DNA from: Himantopus leucocephalus
Taxonomy: Eukaryota; Chordata; Aves; Charadriiformes; Recurvirostridae
DNA length: 64,000 nucleotides
Direction: 5' to 3'
Assembly (NCBI GenBank): GCA_003993805.1
Contig: RSEF01000002.1
Span: 93,431,218-93,495,217, forward strand
Under the pieces are notes generated by a model that did not search any database, had not been told where the DNA came from, and saw only the letters and a list, made by a program, of their open reading frames with translations. Position 1 is the first letter of the stretch. Every line of letters begins with the position of its first letter. Of the stretch, positions 36,701-47,700 are shown piece by piece. The translations under genes and the position numbers were made by a program.

Positions 36701-39700
36701 TATCACACTGCTGGAAATCATCCGTTAAGTTACACTGCTGTAAGACAGGAGCTATACTTGTGAACTTAGCCTCGAAACTGTCAGAAAATATTATTTTGCT
36801 GTGCCGTATTTAGCTTTTCCAGGAAAATTAAAAGAAAAAAGCTATGTTAAGTGCAGTGCCAAGGCTCTCTTTTCCTAATCAAAGTGCTCCTCTCTGCTGC
36901 CTCAGTCCATGTCCCAGTACAGGGAAAAAAGAGGACTTCACCTGTCCTGCTTTCCAGCTGGCAAGGCTTCCCAGCTGCTCCATCTCTAAGATCAAAGAGT
37001 GTGACCAATACTGCTCAGAGGGCCTGGCTAGCCATAAGTATTCACAGAAGCCTCATTTTTCACAAAATGGATCATTTTGTACATCTAATTTAAGAATCTC
37101 TGGAAGACAGTTTTTGAAGAAAGCTAATTAGTTCTGAGCCCTCTCTCCCCTCCTACAATCTGATTTTTCTCCCACCGTCTATCTGGGTCCAAAAACTCAG
37201 GGCAATTGATCTTCCCTTAAGCTTTTTGGAATGAAGTAGTGACTGCCATTCCTGGGAAGAAAAAACTCTCTAAGTCATTGTAGAACAAGAGCAAAACACA
37301 CATCAATACACGCACTGAAAAGGAAAGGAAGAAGGTTAAAGTCTGTCTAAAGGAGCTTGCATTAAAAGATCAGAGGCCAAATGCAGAAGTTATGTCATCA
37401 CTTCCTCGAATAACTCTAGCAACTGATGGACTGTCTATGGTACGACTCTGAAATAGCTTTGTACTGCTTTTCCTCACACCATTTCGCCCATATGTCCTGC
37501 TGTGAATATATGTGCAGGTGAGGGGAGAAACTACTACATTACACTTTTGGGTCCTCACTGTACTGACAGGTTAGGAGCAAGCTACCATCTGACAACTCGG
37601 ACACACTAAGCTACTAGAATTCTGCCTTCAGACAAATTTCTCCGTATCTCCCCTGCTAAAAGTGCAAAATCCTTTTTGAATTAATATTGAAGTAGGCTTA
37701 CTGTGAAAGTGGAGTAAGTTCCAGCTGCTACTAATGGAAGTGACAGTTTCAATGTTCATCAGACAGATTCACAGATTCCAAAATTAAGAATAGGTGCAAA
37801 GGCAATAATGACTTAAAAAGGGGCAAACTAATTACCGTTATCTACTTCACTACAAAAGACATAAGAACAACAATGGATCCAGCAATCCTTCCCTTATAAA
37901 ATGACAGCTTTTGTTGTCTGGTCTGTAATGTGCTTTTCTACACTAGGCTGACAAGAAGTCTTTTCTCAGGTTGATAGTCCCATTATTTCTCATCTTAATA
38001 TCAAAACAGTACTGCAGTACCTCAGACGATACTGCTTGTAAGCTACTGTCTATCAGGGTCAGAAAGTCCTCCGGGTTTTTCATCTGCTGTGATACAGTAG
38101 GAGATTATTTTAACTGGCATCACTACACTCTCTGCAACGGTCCATGGGAAAGTCATCCCATAACATCTGTGGTAGGACAAATAGAAAACATTTCAATCCC
38201 TGGACTTGGAGTCTCATCAAGACTAATGATACACTGCGACCTTGGAAAGGGTGAGATTAAAGTTTATTTCTAATAACACCACGGAAAAAGTAAGTAAAAT
38301 TAATTGAACAAGTAAAATAAAACGAATTTTCATGATTTCCTCTTCCCTTTTGAACTGATCTGCAGTGCCTACTTCTTTACTCTTCTTTCAGAACATCAAT
38401 GCACACCATCACGTCTCACTCCTTTATCTTCCCTGGCTAATGCTTCCTCCAGCCTCTGTGCTGAATTCCCTTCTGATAGCCTAAGCCTTCTGTAAAGTTA
38501 TACAGAGATTTTGCAAAACTTAATTTTAGTGGACAGACTTTGGCATATTTACCAGGCATCTTAGAGTTTGCAAGTTTGGTTTCACGGAAAGAGGTGAGCA
38601 TCCATTTCTTTTTTTTTTCTCCTCTTTGGATAGCATTTCACAGTTCCACCCCTGAAGATCACTTTTGATTTGTGGACAACAAACTTGACAAACACTCTCA
38701 AAACTCCCTGTGTTTTAAGATTTCATCCCTCTTACAGAGCAGGAGAATGCCAGTTTGTGAACTTACTGAGAAACAGTCACCACAGCAGTCCCTGCTATTT
38801 TACCCCTCCCTGTTAGTCTTCACCACATTATTTCCTTCATTTCTGCTAAGGCAGATTCCGAGTAGTCAGAAAATTGCTGTTTTAATTTTTCTAATCAGAA
38901 GTCTTTAATAATAAAGACCCACAAGCTAGCCTCCATGGAATCACTGCCATGGCTCAGCAGAGAACAGAGCTCAAAGCAACATTTGTTGTGTCAGGCAGAT
39001 ATCCACTTACGCAGTCAGCTGTGAAACCTCTGCAGGAGCAGGCTAGTTTCTGGGGGTTGGATTCCCAGCTATCCTTTCTTTTTAATTGTTTAGTTTTAAT
39101 TGCTTCAGCTCTGCCCTAGCAGTTAAGCAGAAGATTCTTACACCAAACAAAACCCTCCAAAGTACAACTCTTAAGGCAATGACTCAGCACCATCTGTCTG
39201 TGAGGGGACCCCCCAGCAAAAATTACTGATGGGAGAGATGCTCAGGTAGACATAAGGGCATGTCTAACAGCAGAGAGGCCCCTACAGTGCAGATGCAGGG
39301 AAATGCTGTTGCTATTGTTGCAGTATGTATGTGGAGTGGTATCTTCAGAACCAGAAATGACATCTGCAAGTCTGTCTGACACACTTCACAAGCTTCAGTC
39401 TGCAGCTCACATGTATGAGAATTTACATTATTTTTTAAAGCTGTATATATGGGGAACCCTTCAGTTTAGCGCCCATGATTTAAACTCCAGAATGCACAAG
39501 GATCAGGAGTGTGCAGGAATGGTTTAGAGTCATACGCACAATCCTTGCCTTCACTCAGCTACATGTGACGTTTCCTCATGTGCTTCAGGATTTAGCTCCC
39601 AATTTGGATATTGGCATGAGACTTCAAACTGAAAACCTTCTCAAAAAAAAAAGATACCAGGATTAAAGATGTAAACTATTCCAACAGTTGCAAAAAGCTG

Positions 39701-40700
39701 TTGTAAGCCTAAAATTCATTCTATTCCAATCCTTGGAGACTCCCTATGGGAGAGCATAGATTTTTTTATTAAGCAAATCAGAATTTGACTAAGCTTCAGA
39801 CCACAGCAAGTCCACTTCTAGGCAACCTACTCAACTGAAAACAGAAAGGGGGAGATGTTAAAGCATACCACTTGTATATTTACTTGGAAGACTTATTCAG
39901 CATAAATACATGAGGTTAAAAACATGCCATATTTGATGCCTGCAAACCACTGAACTATGTCCAATTTAATACAACTTTCTCTCTAAGGGAACCGAATGAA
40001 CTGTGTAGCTTGTACGTTGACATAAATATTCATGAATTGCTAAGAAAGCTAATAGGATCAATAAGAGTGAAACCTAAAAGACTACATCACTCTTGCTAAG
40101 TAAGGATCCAATTCTGTTGCCAGCCAAGTAAAGAAAACAGTTTGTCATTGCCTCTCAGCACCGAGACAGGCAACGAAATTGCACAGAACTACTCTGCCCT
40201 CTGTATTGTAGTCTGTAGCAGTTGGAACCACTTAGGAGTTACCAACAATACACAGGTTTAGTGAGAAATATCTTGCTGCCTAAAAACTGTAACAAAAAAT
40301 AATTTTATGAAACTTCAAGAGGAAAGCACAAGTATAGATTGTTCCTAGAGATTTTTTTTTTTTTTTGAGAAAAAAAATCAATCTAATGTTTCCCCACTCC
40401 TTTTACTGCTTTTTGCTCCACTCGACCTTTGAAATGAAATCGCTGTATGCACTGCTCTCTATACTGGACTTTACCTTTTTGTTTCTGTGAGGGCCTCCTG
40501 TACCCCGCTCTGCGCCACGGCTGACCCCGGGCTCCCACAGTTCCCCTTGCCGACCCCCTCAGCTCCTCTCAGACCACACGATTATCCTCCGGCCCATGAG
40601 GGAAGGGACCCCTCCGACCCTCACGACGGCAGGACGCCCCGTTTGGCTCACCGCCCCTCGAGCCCCGAGCAGCTCAGCACTGCCTCACACCCGCTGCAGA

Positions 40701-40738
40701 CGGTTACAGCCGGTTACAGCCGGTTACAGCCGGTTATG
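40701..40738 (+). repeat. Decamer array cggttacagc, about 3.8 copies
   Basis: Three perfect copies of cggttacagc and a partial fourth lie in the CpG island. They create CCGG cores spaced by six bases. This matches the CNRG-N5/6-CNRG arrangement bound by CP2/TFCP2-family factors, and the CCGGTT cores resemble grainyhead-type half-sites. A binding function is inference only. Confidence 0.7.
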
Positions 40739-41088
40739 GTCGATCGCGGACGGCTCCGCCACTGACGGAACCCGCCACCGCCCTTCAGACCCTCCGCTAA
40801 TCAGCGGAGGCGGGCTGGGGAGCGCCAGGAGGGCGGGCGCCATGCGGCCGGGGCAGAGGCAGCCCTGAGGGGCCGCGGCCCACCCGCAGCGGGGGAGAGG
40901 GCAGCCCCGAGGGGACCGTGACTCGCAGAGGACCCACGGCAGGTTGGAGGAGCAGCAAAGCAGCAGTAAGGGAGAGGAAAAAAAACCCAAAACCAAGTAA
41001 GAAGGTGGAGGTGGCAGAAGGAAACAGCTGCCCATCGCCTCACTGAAAGGGTCGGAGGGGACGCTGCGACATGCCGGGGGGTGGAGGC

Positions 41089-41115
41089 CGGGAGGGAGGG
41101 AGGGAGGGAGGGAGA
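41089..41115 (+). repeat. (GGGA)n simple repeat
   Basis: Six to seven tandem ggga units lie in the CpG island. G-runs of this kind can form quadruplex DNA, and no function is evident from sequence alone. Confidence 0.85.
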
Positions 41116-41300
41116 GATCTGATGCACTGAAGTGGATCCGGGGGAGCCAGTCGGGAACAGGTGCGGGTGGGCGCTGAGCTTCGCCAGGCTGCTGGCGGGG
41201 CAGGCAGAGAGCTGGGCGAGAGGGAGGTAAGGACAGGGGTGGCGGTACCTGCCTTCCCCTGGAGCTATGGAACGCCAGGTGAGGCCACGTCTCTGACATC

Positions 41301-41944
41301 TGCTCTGATGGGACAACCCAAGGGCTCTCTGAGTGAATCCATCATTTCTTGTGATGTCCTAATTCCTGCCAAGTGTATAATATTCCCTCCGCTAAAAATA
41401 CATCACCCCAGCATCTCTGGTGGGGAAACAGAGAGCAGCGACAGGCTTGAAAATTGACATTTTTCAGGCTGCCCTGCTTACAGTGATTGAAACTGCTCTC
41501 CAGAGGGCAACTGCGCATCGGTGCTTTGCTCAAAGTGAAATTACAAAAGTGTGGGATACGTGGCCACCAGCCCAGGGAGATGCTGTTGCAGTGGCAATGC
41601 TGGGAAACTGATGCTGCTGAAATAAAGGTGATGCCTTTAAGAAAGTATTGGTCTGTGTAACTTGGGGGCTGTGCCCTTTGTAAACACTGCCCTGCAGAAT
41701 GCAAGATGATCTTGGGATCAGTGATGGCCTGATCCTGCTGCTCCTGCAAAGGAGATACCCCCTTGCAGTGACAAAGTGTGGAATTTGTAAGGCATGTGTA
41801 ATCAAACTGCTGTAGTGTCCTTAGCTCTGAGTCTTGCACAGAGAAGGCTAGAAATGCAACTTTGGATTATTATGTAGCCTAGTCTGTAGAAATAAGGGGT
41901 GGAGTTTGTAATGGATATTTATTCAAACTGTTGTAACCTTCCAG
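41301..41944. other. Unassigned stretch next to the CpG island, possibly first intron
   Basis: No repeat or gene is recognised. If the plus-strand exon at 41945-42081 is real, this is the intron following a donor at 41226 or 41278. Confidence 0.4.
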
Positions 41945-42081
41945 GTTCTGCGTTTTGTAAGTAAGATGCCTGGAGCAGTGGAGGTGAAAAAGAGTAAGAA
42001 GCAAGAAGCAGCTGAAAGAAGCCTTTATGCACTGGCCCCAGCCTCCAGCACCACCTCTTGCCTCACAGAGGGAATCAAGAG
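41945..42081 (+). CDS. Candidate coding exon of a rightward gene, unidentified
   Basis: The acceptor (gtaaccttccag) and donor (AAGAG/GTAACC) flank 137 bases open in phase 0, reading VLRFVSKMPGAVEVKKSKKQ and then a serine/alanine-rich stretch to LTEGIK, with AG carried out. Upstream, a CpG-island ATG in the string gagctATGGAACGCCAG followed by GTGAGG would join in frame (M-E-R-Q then V-L-R-F). Alternatively translation starts at the internal ATG at 41966 (aagATGCC, purine at -3). The lysine-rich opening looks like a nuclear or disordered N-terminus. A possible partner at 49495 (acceptor tcttttccag) carries the right phase and continues open for about 55 codons. I do not recognise the protein. 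A long non-coding RNA exon is the main alternative. Confidence 0.33.
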
Positions 42082-42984
42082 GTAACCGAACATAATTCAC
42101 AGTGAAAACAAGAGGAATTGAAACTAGAAAGGAAGGAGGAGAGGTACTGGACTGAAACTGAGGCTGGGGAAGGGAGAAGAAAGATGTTTCTGTAAGTGTT
42201 TAATTGTTTATCATCTCAAGGATTTTTCAATACCCAAATCAGTAACAAAGTTTGTTAATTGGCATCAACTTAAGTGAAACTCCAGAAGTCAAGACTGTCT
42301 TGCCCACAGCAATGTTGCTCATCCCAATTCCTGCGCAATTCCTGTAGTCCTGGACTACAGGAAAAAGTGGAAAGAGAATCCCCTCCCCACCTCACATTCC
42401 AAGAAGTTAGCCCTGTGTCTCTTCTGTTTTTCTTTCAGCTCTCTGGATTGGAATGGTACATTCCTAAACAAAATGAAATTTCAATTTTTGTTTTGTAGGG
42501 TTCCATTATTTGTTTTGAGTTGAATGGTCAAATGGAAAAACAGCCACATAATCAATTTTTTGTGCAGCTCTAGTGTCGAGTGCACGTTTTACATTTCCGT
42601 AGCAGCATGAGTATGTTTTGCAGTCTAACAGTTATAACGCTCCTGAAGTTGGTTTTAGTTTGGTTGGAGGAAGGAAGGTTGTTTTGTTTCTAACGTCAGA
42701 AAGCTCATATAGGCAAGAATAATTGGAAGAAAGATATCCAAATGGATAAAATAAGTCCATGTCAGAGAAGTGTTAAAACAGTGGTGGGCCAAGGATGCTG
42801 GTTATACAAACTAAATCAGACCATAACATTGAGCTAGCACCATACTTCAGAGCACTGAAGCAACATAAGAACAAAAGAGGGAAATCAGTTACAGAAATGT
42901 GTTTCCCAGAGAAATTGACTGCTGTAATCAGGAACAGAGGATAACAAGTAATGTACTAAACACACACACAGAGCAGAGGGCAAG
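42082..42984. other. Unassigned stretch
   Basis: No repeat family is recognised. An open run near 42849-42950 reading ALKQHKNKRGKSVTEMCFPE ends at a TAA shortly before the LTR boundary. It is noted because another lysine/serine-rich open run begins directly on the far side of the LTR. Confidence 0.35.
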
Positions 42985-43670
42985 TTGTCTTTGGGTTTTC
43001 ATGGCCAGATTTTGGTAGTGAGTGGGCTACAGGGATGATTTCTGTGAGACTCTGCTAGAAGCTTCCCCCATGACCAATAGTCAATGCCAGTCCGCTCCAA
43101 GACAGACCTGGTGCTGGCCAAGGTGGAGCCCATCAGTGACTGTGGTGGCGCCTCTGTGATAATGTATTTACGAAGGGGAAAAGCTGCTGGGCAACAAAAG
43201 CAGCAGAAAGAGGAGTGAGAATATGTGAGAGAACTCTGCAGACATCAAGGTCAGTGAAGGAGGGGGAGAAGGTGCTCCAGGCATCGCAGCAGAGATTCCC
43301 CTGCAGCCTGTGGTGAAGATCTTGAGGCAGGCTGTCCCCCTGCAGCCCATGGAGCTTAACAGGGGAGCAGATACCCACCTGCAGCCTATGGAGGACCCCA
43401 CGCTGGAGCAGGTGGATGTGCCCGATGGAGGCTGTGACCCCGTGGGAATCCCACGCTAGAGCAGGCTTCTGGCAGGACCTGTGGATTCATGGAGAGGAGC
43501 CCACACTGGAGCAAGTTTGCTGGCAGCACTTGTGACCCCATGGGGGAACCATGCTGGAGCAGTCTGTTCCTGAAGGACTGCCCTCCATGGAAGTGACCCA
43601 CCCTGGAGCAGTTCATGAGGAACTGTAGCCCATGGGGAGAGACAACCTGTGGTGAACTGACCACAACCCC

Positions 43671-44454
43671 TGTCATGGTTTGGGCTGGGCTGGACAGTAA
43701 AATGAATGACAGATGCTCTCTTTAACATCTCTCCCCTTCAGAGAAGGGAGAGCATCTCCCTTCAGAGGAGAGGAGAGAAAATGAGAGAGAGAGACTTATA
43801 AGTTGAAAAGAAACTAAACTACTTTAATGAAATATTAATAATAAAATAATAAAAAGAAAATATAATAATATCAAAAAAGAAAATAATGAAATATCTACAA
43901 CCCGTACTGAGCTCTCAGGATCACAGTCACATCACCAGCAGACACTGGGAAAGTTCCAGACTGGACTCAGCAACAGATGGGAACTGGATTCAGGATCTGG
44001 ATTCAGGAACGCATGGATTGGGATGAAAGCCAGATGAACACATTCCTCCTTGGACGCTGACCATTGAAGAAAGAGGCAGACCCCTTTGATCACGCAGCTT
44101 TTATACTGAGCACAATGCAGATGGAATGGAATATCCTTTTAGTCAGTTTTGTGTCACCTGTCCTGTCCACTCCTCCCTGCAGGTGCAACCCCTCTACACT
44201 TTTCCGCTTCTGACCCTCCAACAGGGCAAATAACAAAGTTAGCCAACCTTGGTTGTTATAGCAATAAGTATAAGCAAGAGCCTCTCTGCATGCCATTCCT
44301 TGGTATTCACTATGAACACCAGACCTTATCTGCTAGAATTGGACACTGTCTGAAGAATATGCTGTTAATTTCAGAGAGTTAGTTAGAAGAAACTTAGCTG
44401 AAAAGTAAAATGACTGAACAGAAAATTGGTTCTGTTTTACCTCAAACCGGGACA
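43671..44454 (-). mobile_element. Solo LTR (minus strand) nested in another LTR
   Basis: The 784-base unit is bounded on the plus strand by TGTCATGGTTT (43671) and AAACCGGGACA (44454), so it has TG...CA ends in either direction. It is flanked by a perfect 5-bp target duplication acccc (43666-43670 and 44455-44459). Orientation follows from minus-strand signals: a TATA box GTATAAAAG at 44098-44106 and a polyadenylation signal ATTAAA at 43823-43828. No internal retroviral sequence is present, so this is a solo LTR left by recombination between the two LTRs of a provirus. A second copy of the family begins at 63599 in the same orientation. Confidence 0.92.
44098..44106 (-). promoter_or_regulatory. 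LTR TATA box
   Basis: GTATAAAAG on the minus strand, about 350 bases inside the 5' end of the solo LTR at 43671-44454, is consistent with a U3 promoter. Confidence 0.6.
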
Positions 44455-44781
44455 ACCCCTATTCCCCATCCCCCTGTACCACTCAGGGGAAGGAGGTAGA
44501 GAATTGGGGAGTGAAGTTGAGCCCCGGAAGAAAGAAGGGGGAAGGTGTTTTAAGGTTTGGTTTTATTTCTCACTACCCTGCTGTGATATGATTGGTAATA
44601 AATTCATTTCCTTGAGTCAAGTCTGTTTTGCCCGTGACGGTAATTGCTGAGTGATCTCCCTGTCCTTATCTTGACCCATGAGCCTTTCATTATATTTCCT
44701 CTCCTCTGTCCAGTTGAGGCAGGGAGTTGATAGAGTGGCTTTGGCGGGCACCTGGCGCCCAGCCAGGGTCAGCCCAACACA

Positions 44782-47700
44782 GTGTTTAGGGAGACAAGTA
44801 AGCCTTACTGTGATAGCAAAAAAATTGGTTGTAGTGTAAGAGACCCTCCTTCTTCTGTTGAGTTGGTTCATCAAAAACCGGTAAAAGAGAGTCAAACCTC
44901 TGTTGCTTCAACTAATGAAAATATTCTGATCACCAGCAAGGGATCAGGCCCTAGACATTTCAGCAAAACGTATTAGGAAGCATTCAGGCACAACTAGATG
45001 AAGATGTGCGACCTCATATTTTGACCTGTTGCTGAGATAGGCCTTGAATAGAGTGTTCCAGCACTGGAAAGCTAAGTAAATGGGTTTCCACTGAAAAAGC
45101 TGGTTAACTGGGTAGGGGCAGCAGCTTTCTAGGCCCCCCTGAGAGGAAGGAATTCAAGGGCTTGCTTCTTTGCCAGATGTTGGTTGCCAAAAGCAATTGG
45201 CCCTTTGGCCCCATTTGCCAGTATGGATGGAGATGGTAAAATGTTTTCTCTGTCCTTCCTTAGGCAAGCTCACAGCAATGAGGATTCATCTTTTTAAAAA
45301 TCTGTTCTTTTCATGTCCTTTCTATGAGGCATATGAATATTATCTTGCTAATGGGTTTTAAATGTATCTCAGTAGGATATTAAATGTGGATCTGCATGGA
45401 CAACTTTAGTGGTTTTGAAATGACAGTTAATCTCTAGTAACCACTCAGAATTCGGTGTCAGGGTCTGTGTGCATGTACATGGATCCCAGCAGCATCTTGA
45501 ACGTGCCTCATCTAATGGTACTTTTAATTCTTTTGGGCCCTTTTTTTTCCCTTTTTAATTGCCTTGTTTTGCTTATTGAAACAGATGCATACCATTTCCC
45601 TCCTAAATATTTTTGTTTGTTGTATGCAAAGTAAAAAGGTCACTTTTCCCATTTCCTCTTCCCAGCCCCAACACCAAAGAACTTAGACAAGAGACATACC
45701 TAATCTTCTAGCTCTAATACCAGTGGGAGGGGGCTCCTACGTATTCTTGAGACCCTCTGGCCAGCATCCACAGATTTTAAGTTACTCCACAGTGAACGGT
45801 CTTCTGACAAGCTCTGCCAGTTGCCGTAATTCAGTACCTTATTAATGTTTTGTGTGGACAGAGTGGAATATAATTTATGGGTAAGAGTGGCCAAGATTTA
45901 AAAATGAATAATGATTTCTGAGTGGTCTTTTGGGTGAGAAAACAGGAGATCTTTGAAGGAGTTGGTGCTTTTAAAAAATCCCAGCTAACTCTTCAGAAGT
46001 CAATGGCTACTTTCAAAACTGTAGGTTATATGCCCATTTCCAAGTATTATAGGCACTTCTCTAAGGTGATCCTCTAATCATGGTAGATTTAATGTCACTC
46101 ATAACTGAAGTAGATCTGCAAAGAGCACCATATGTAGAAATTTCTAGCAATGGGACACTTTGGAGTAATAACACAAATCTCAATCAAATCCCACCTGGGC
46201 ATACAGGTGTACCAGCAGCATAAAGGCTATGGTATGTCCTGCCTTTAGAGAATTTGAGTGCAAAGAATATTACTTTTCTTCCATTGACCTTTCACGTAAG
46301 GCTTGACATGATGCTTTAATTTTGGTGCCCCAGCAGTAGTCCATAGCAACAGACTTACTGGAATTTGTCATGAAAAGTACTTTATTTATATAGCATTCAC
46401 TGTGTTTTGAGATTCTGAATTGGATTCTGTTTGCCAAGCTCAAGTCCAGCAAATGGGTGGACTGTGGAGGTTTTATCCTCAATAATTACACAAATTTACA
46501 CTTTTTATAAAGTTTGGCATACTAAGATGGGCTGCATTTAATTTTTGTGGATGAACACTGAGTATAGGTAAGATGAAGTATGTGTCTGTATCACAGAAAC
46601 TTACCCACAACAACGCGGATATAAGGCTTAATATGGTAGGAAACTTGATCCCCCAAATTCCCTAGCCAGAATTACCCAGAGAAAAATCTATTATAGGCAT
46701 GCAATAAGAAGCACAAGGAGACTTGTCTGTCATGATAACAGGACACATGGCTTAAGAATATCAACAGCCTTGTAAGAGTTCTGGACATAGACAATCTGCA
46801 GATTATACTAAATCCATAGCAAAATGATAAACAGCATATTGACAAAGTTTATTGAGTTGTTTTTTTGTTTTGGTTTGGTTTTGGGGTTTTTTTTGCTGGC
46901 CCTTATAAGCACTTNAGATTATACTAAATCCATAGCAAAATGATAAACAGCATATTGACGAAGTTTATTGGGTTGTTTTTTTTGTTTTGGTTTGGGTTTT
47001 TTTTTTTGCTGGCCGTTATAAGCACNTTTTTTTGTTTTGGTTTGGTTTTGGGGTTTTTTTTGCTGGCCCTTATAAGCACTTTTAAAGCCAAGAATTTATC
47101 TGTATAATTGTCATCTGACTAGATGTTAAACTAGCCCCCAGGTAGTTAATAAGGTAGCTTTAAAGGTGTGCAGTTCAGAAGAAGAAGAGATATAGAAACA
47201 CCATAGATCTCTCAAATGATGGACTCCCTTGCCCAGACAATTCAGGATGTCCTCTAGGGAAAATAGGCAACAGACATTTGCAGAGGATATTTTCAAAGAA
47301 TTCAACTGCACACCCAGAGCTGAACACATCTCACGATGGGCAAACTCATAGCAGTCATACTAATAGTTTTGCTAAGTTGGATTAAGGAGAACAGGTACAG
47401 GGAGGAGATACGTGACAAACAAACCTTGCAATGTTTGTTGGAGAGAAAAGGTGTAACTGCAAATGGATCAATAAGCAGCAAGTGAAGCCTGCAAAAAGTT
47501 AAAAAAAAAAAGAAAAAAGAAAAGATAAGGAGAGAAAGGTTGAAAACTACGATAGAGAACTTAACAGACAACTTATGCATCTTCATGGCCTGAAGGCAAG
47601 TCCATCACAAAGAATTTCCCAGTCTTTCTCCAGAGCAGTGTAGCGCAGGGGTGACACCTCCCCAGATTCTTATGGGAAACCACTGGGGGTCATTGTCATA

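Larger units (their letters stand above)
26153..40479. other. Long unassigned stretch, intron- or intergenic-like
   Basis: About 14 kb without a recognisable repeat family or confident gene. It holds the minus-strand exon candidates at 26217-26285 and 32211-32280, a 22-base G run after an N (26931-26953), and two N-joined duplicates (30842-31080 and 33517-33737). I see no LTRs, CR1 tails or simple-sequence arrays of note. If a leftward gene starts at the CpG island this would be its first introns. Confidence 0.45.
40480..41300. promoter_or_regulatory. CpG island, probable bidirectional promoter
   Basis: Base composition changes abruptly from AT-rich to GC-rich with many CpG dinucleotides (for example cccgaggggaccgtg near 40900 and ggccgcggcccacccgc near 40871). 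This is the only such stretch in 64 kb. A strong minus-strand splice donor (GGCG/GTGAGC, exon edge at 40652) and strong plus-strand donors (GGGAG/GTAAGG after 41226, CCAG/GTGAGG after 41278) point away from the centre. This suggests divergent transcripts whose first exons are mostly non-coding. A minus-strand ATG in a good context (ggccgcATGg, near 40838-40843) opens only a 39-codon frame ending near 40724. There is no TATA box, as usual for such promoters. Confidence 0.75.
42985..44781 (+). mobile_element. ERV LTR (plus strand) interrupted by a second LTR
   Basis: The outer LTR occupies about 42985-43670 and resumes at 44455-44781 after the nested insertion. It contains repeated 'cacgctggagcag'-type units at about 43398, 43450, 43501, 43548 and 43600, a degenerate internal repeat. 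It also has a purine-rich block (ggaaggaggtagagaa) at about 44483, the polyadenylation signal AATAAA at 44597-44602 with GT-rich sequence following, and a terminus cccaacaca at 44781. This places U5 at the right. The left boundary is uncertain because I see no clean TG start. The minus-strand open frames at 43133-43728 are shadows of the internal repeats. Assignment to a common avian LTR family is from memory. A related stretch exists at 17308-17390. Confidence 0.75.

Noticed and set aside
40724..41316. Long overlapping minus-strand frames of 171 and 191 codons
   Set aside because: GC-rich CpG islands lack stop codons by composition. The frames are proline/serine-rich, overlap each other and show no protein family. 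The only well-placed ATG opens 39 codons.
43133..43728. Four overlapping minus-strand frames
   Set aside because: They are translations of the repeated units of an LTR in several frames at once, which is a repeat signature.
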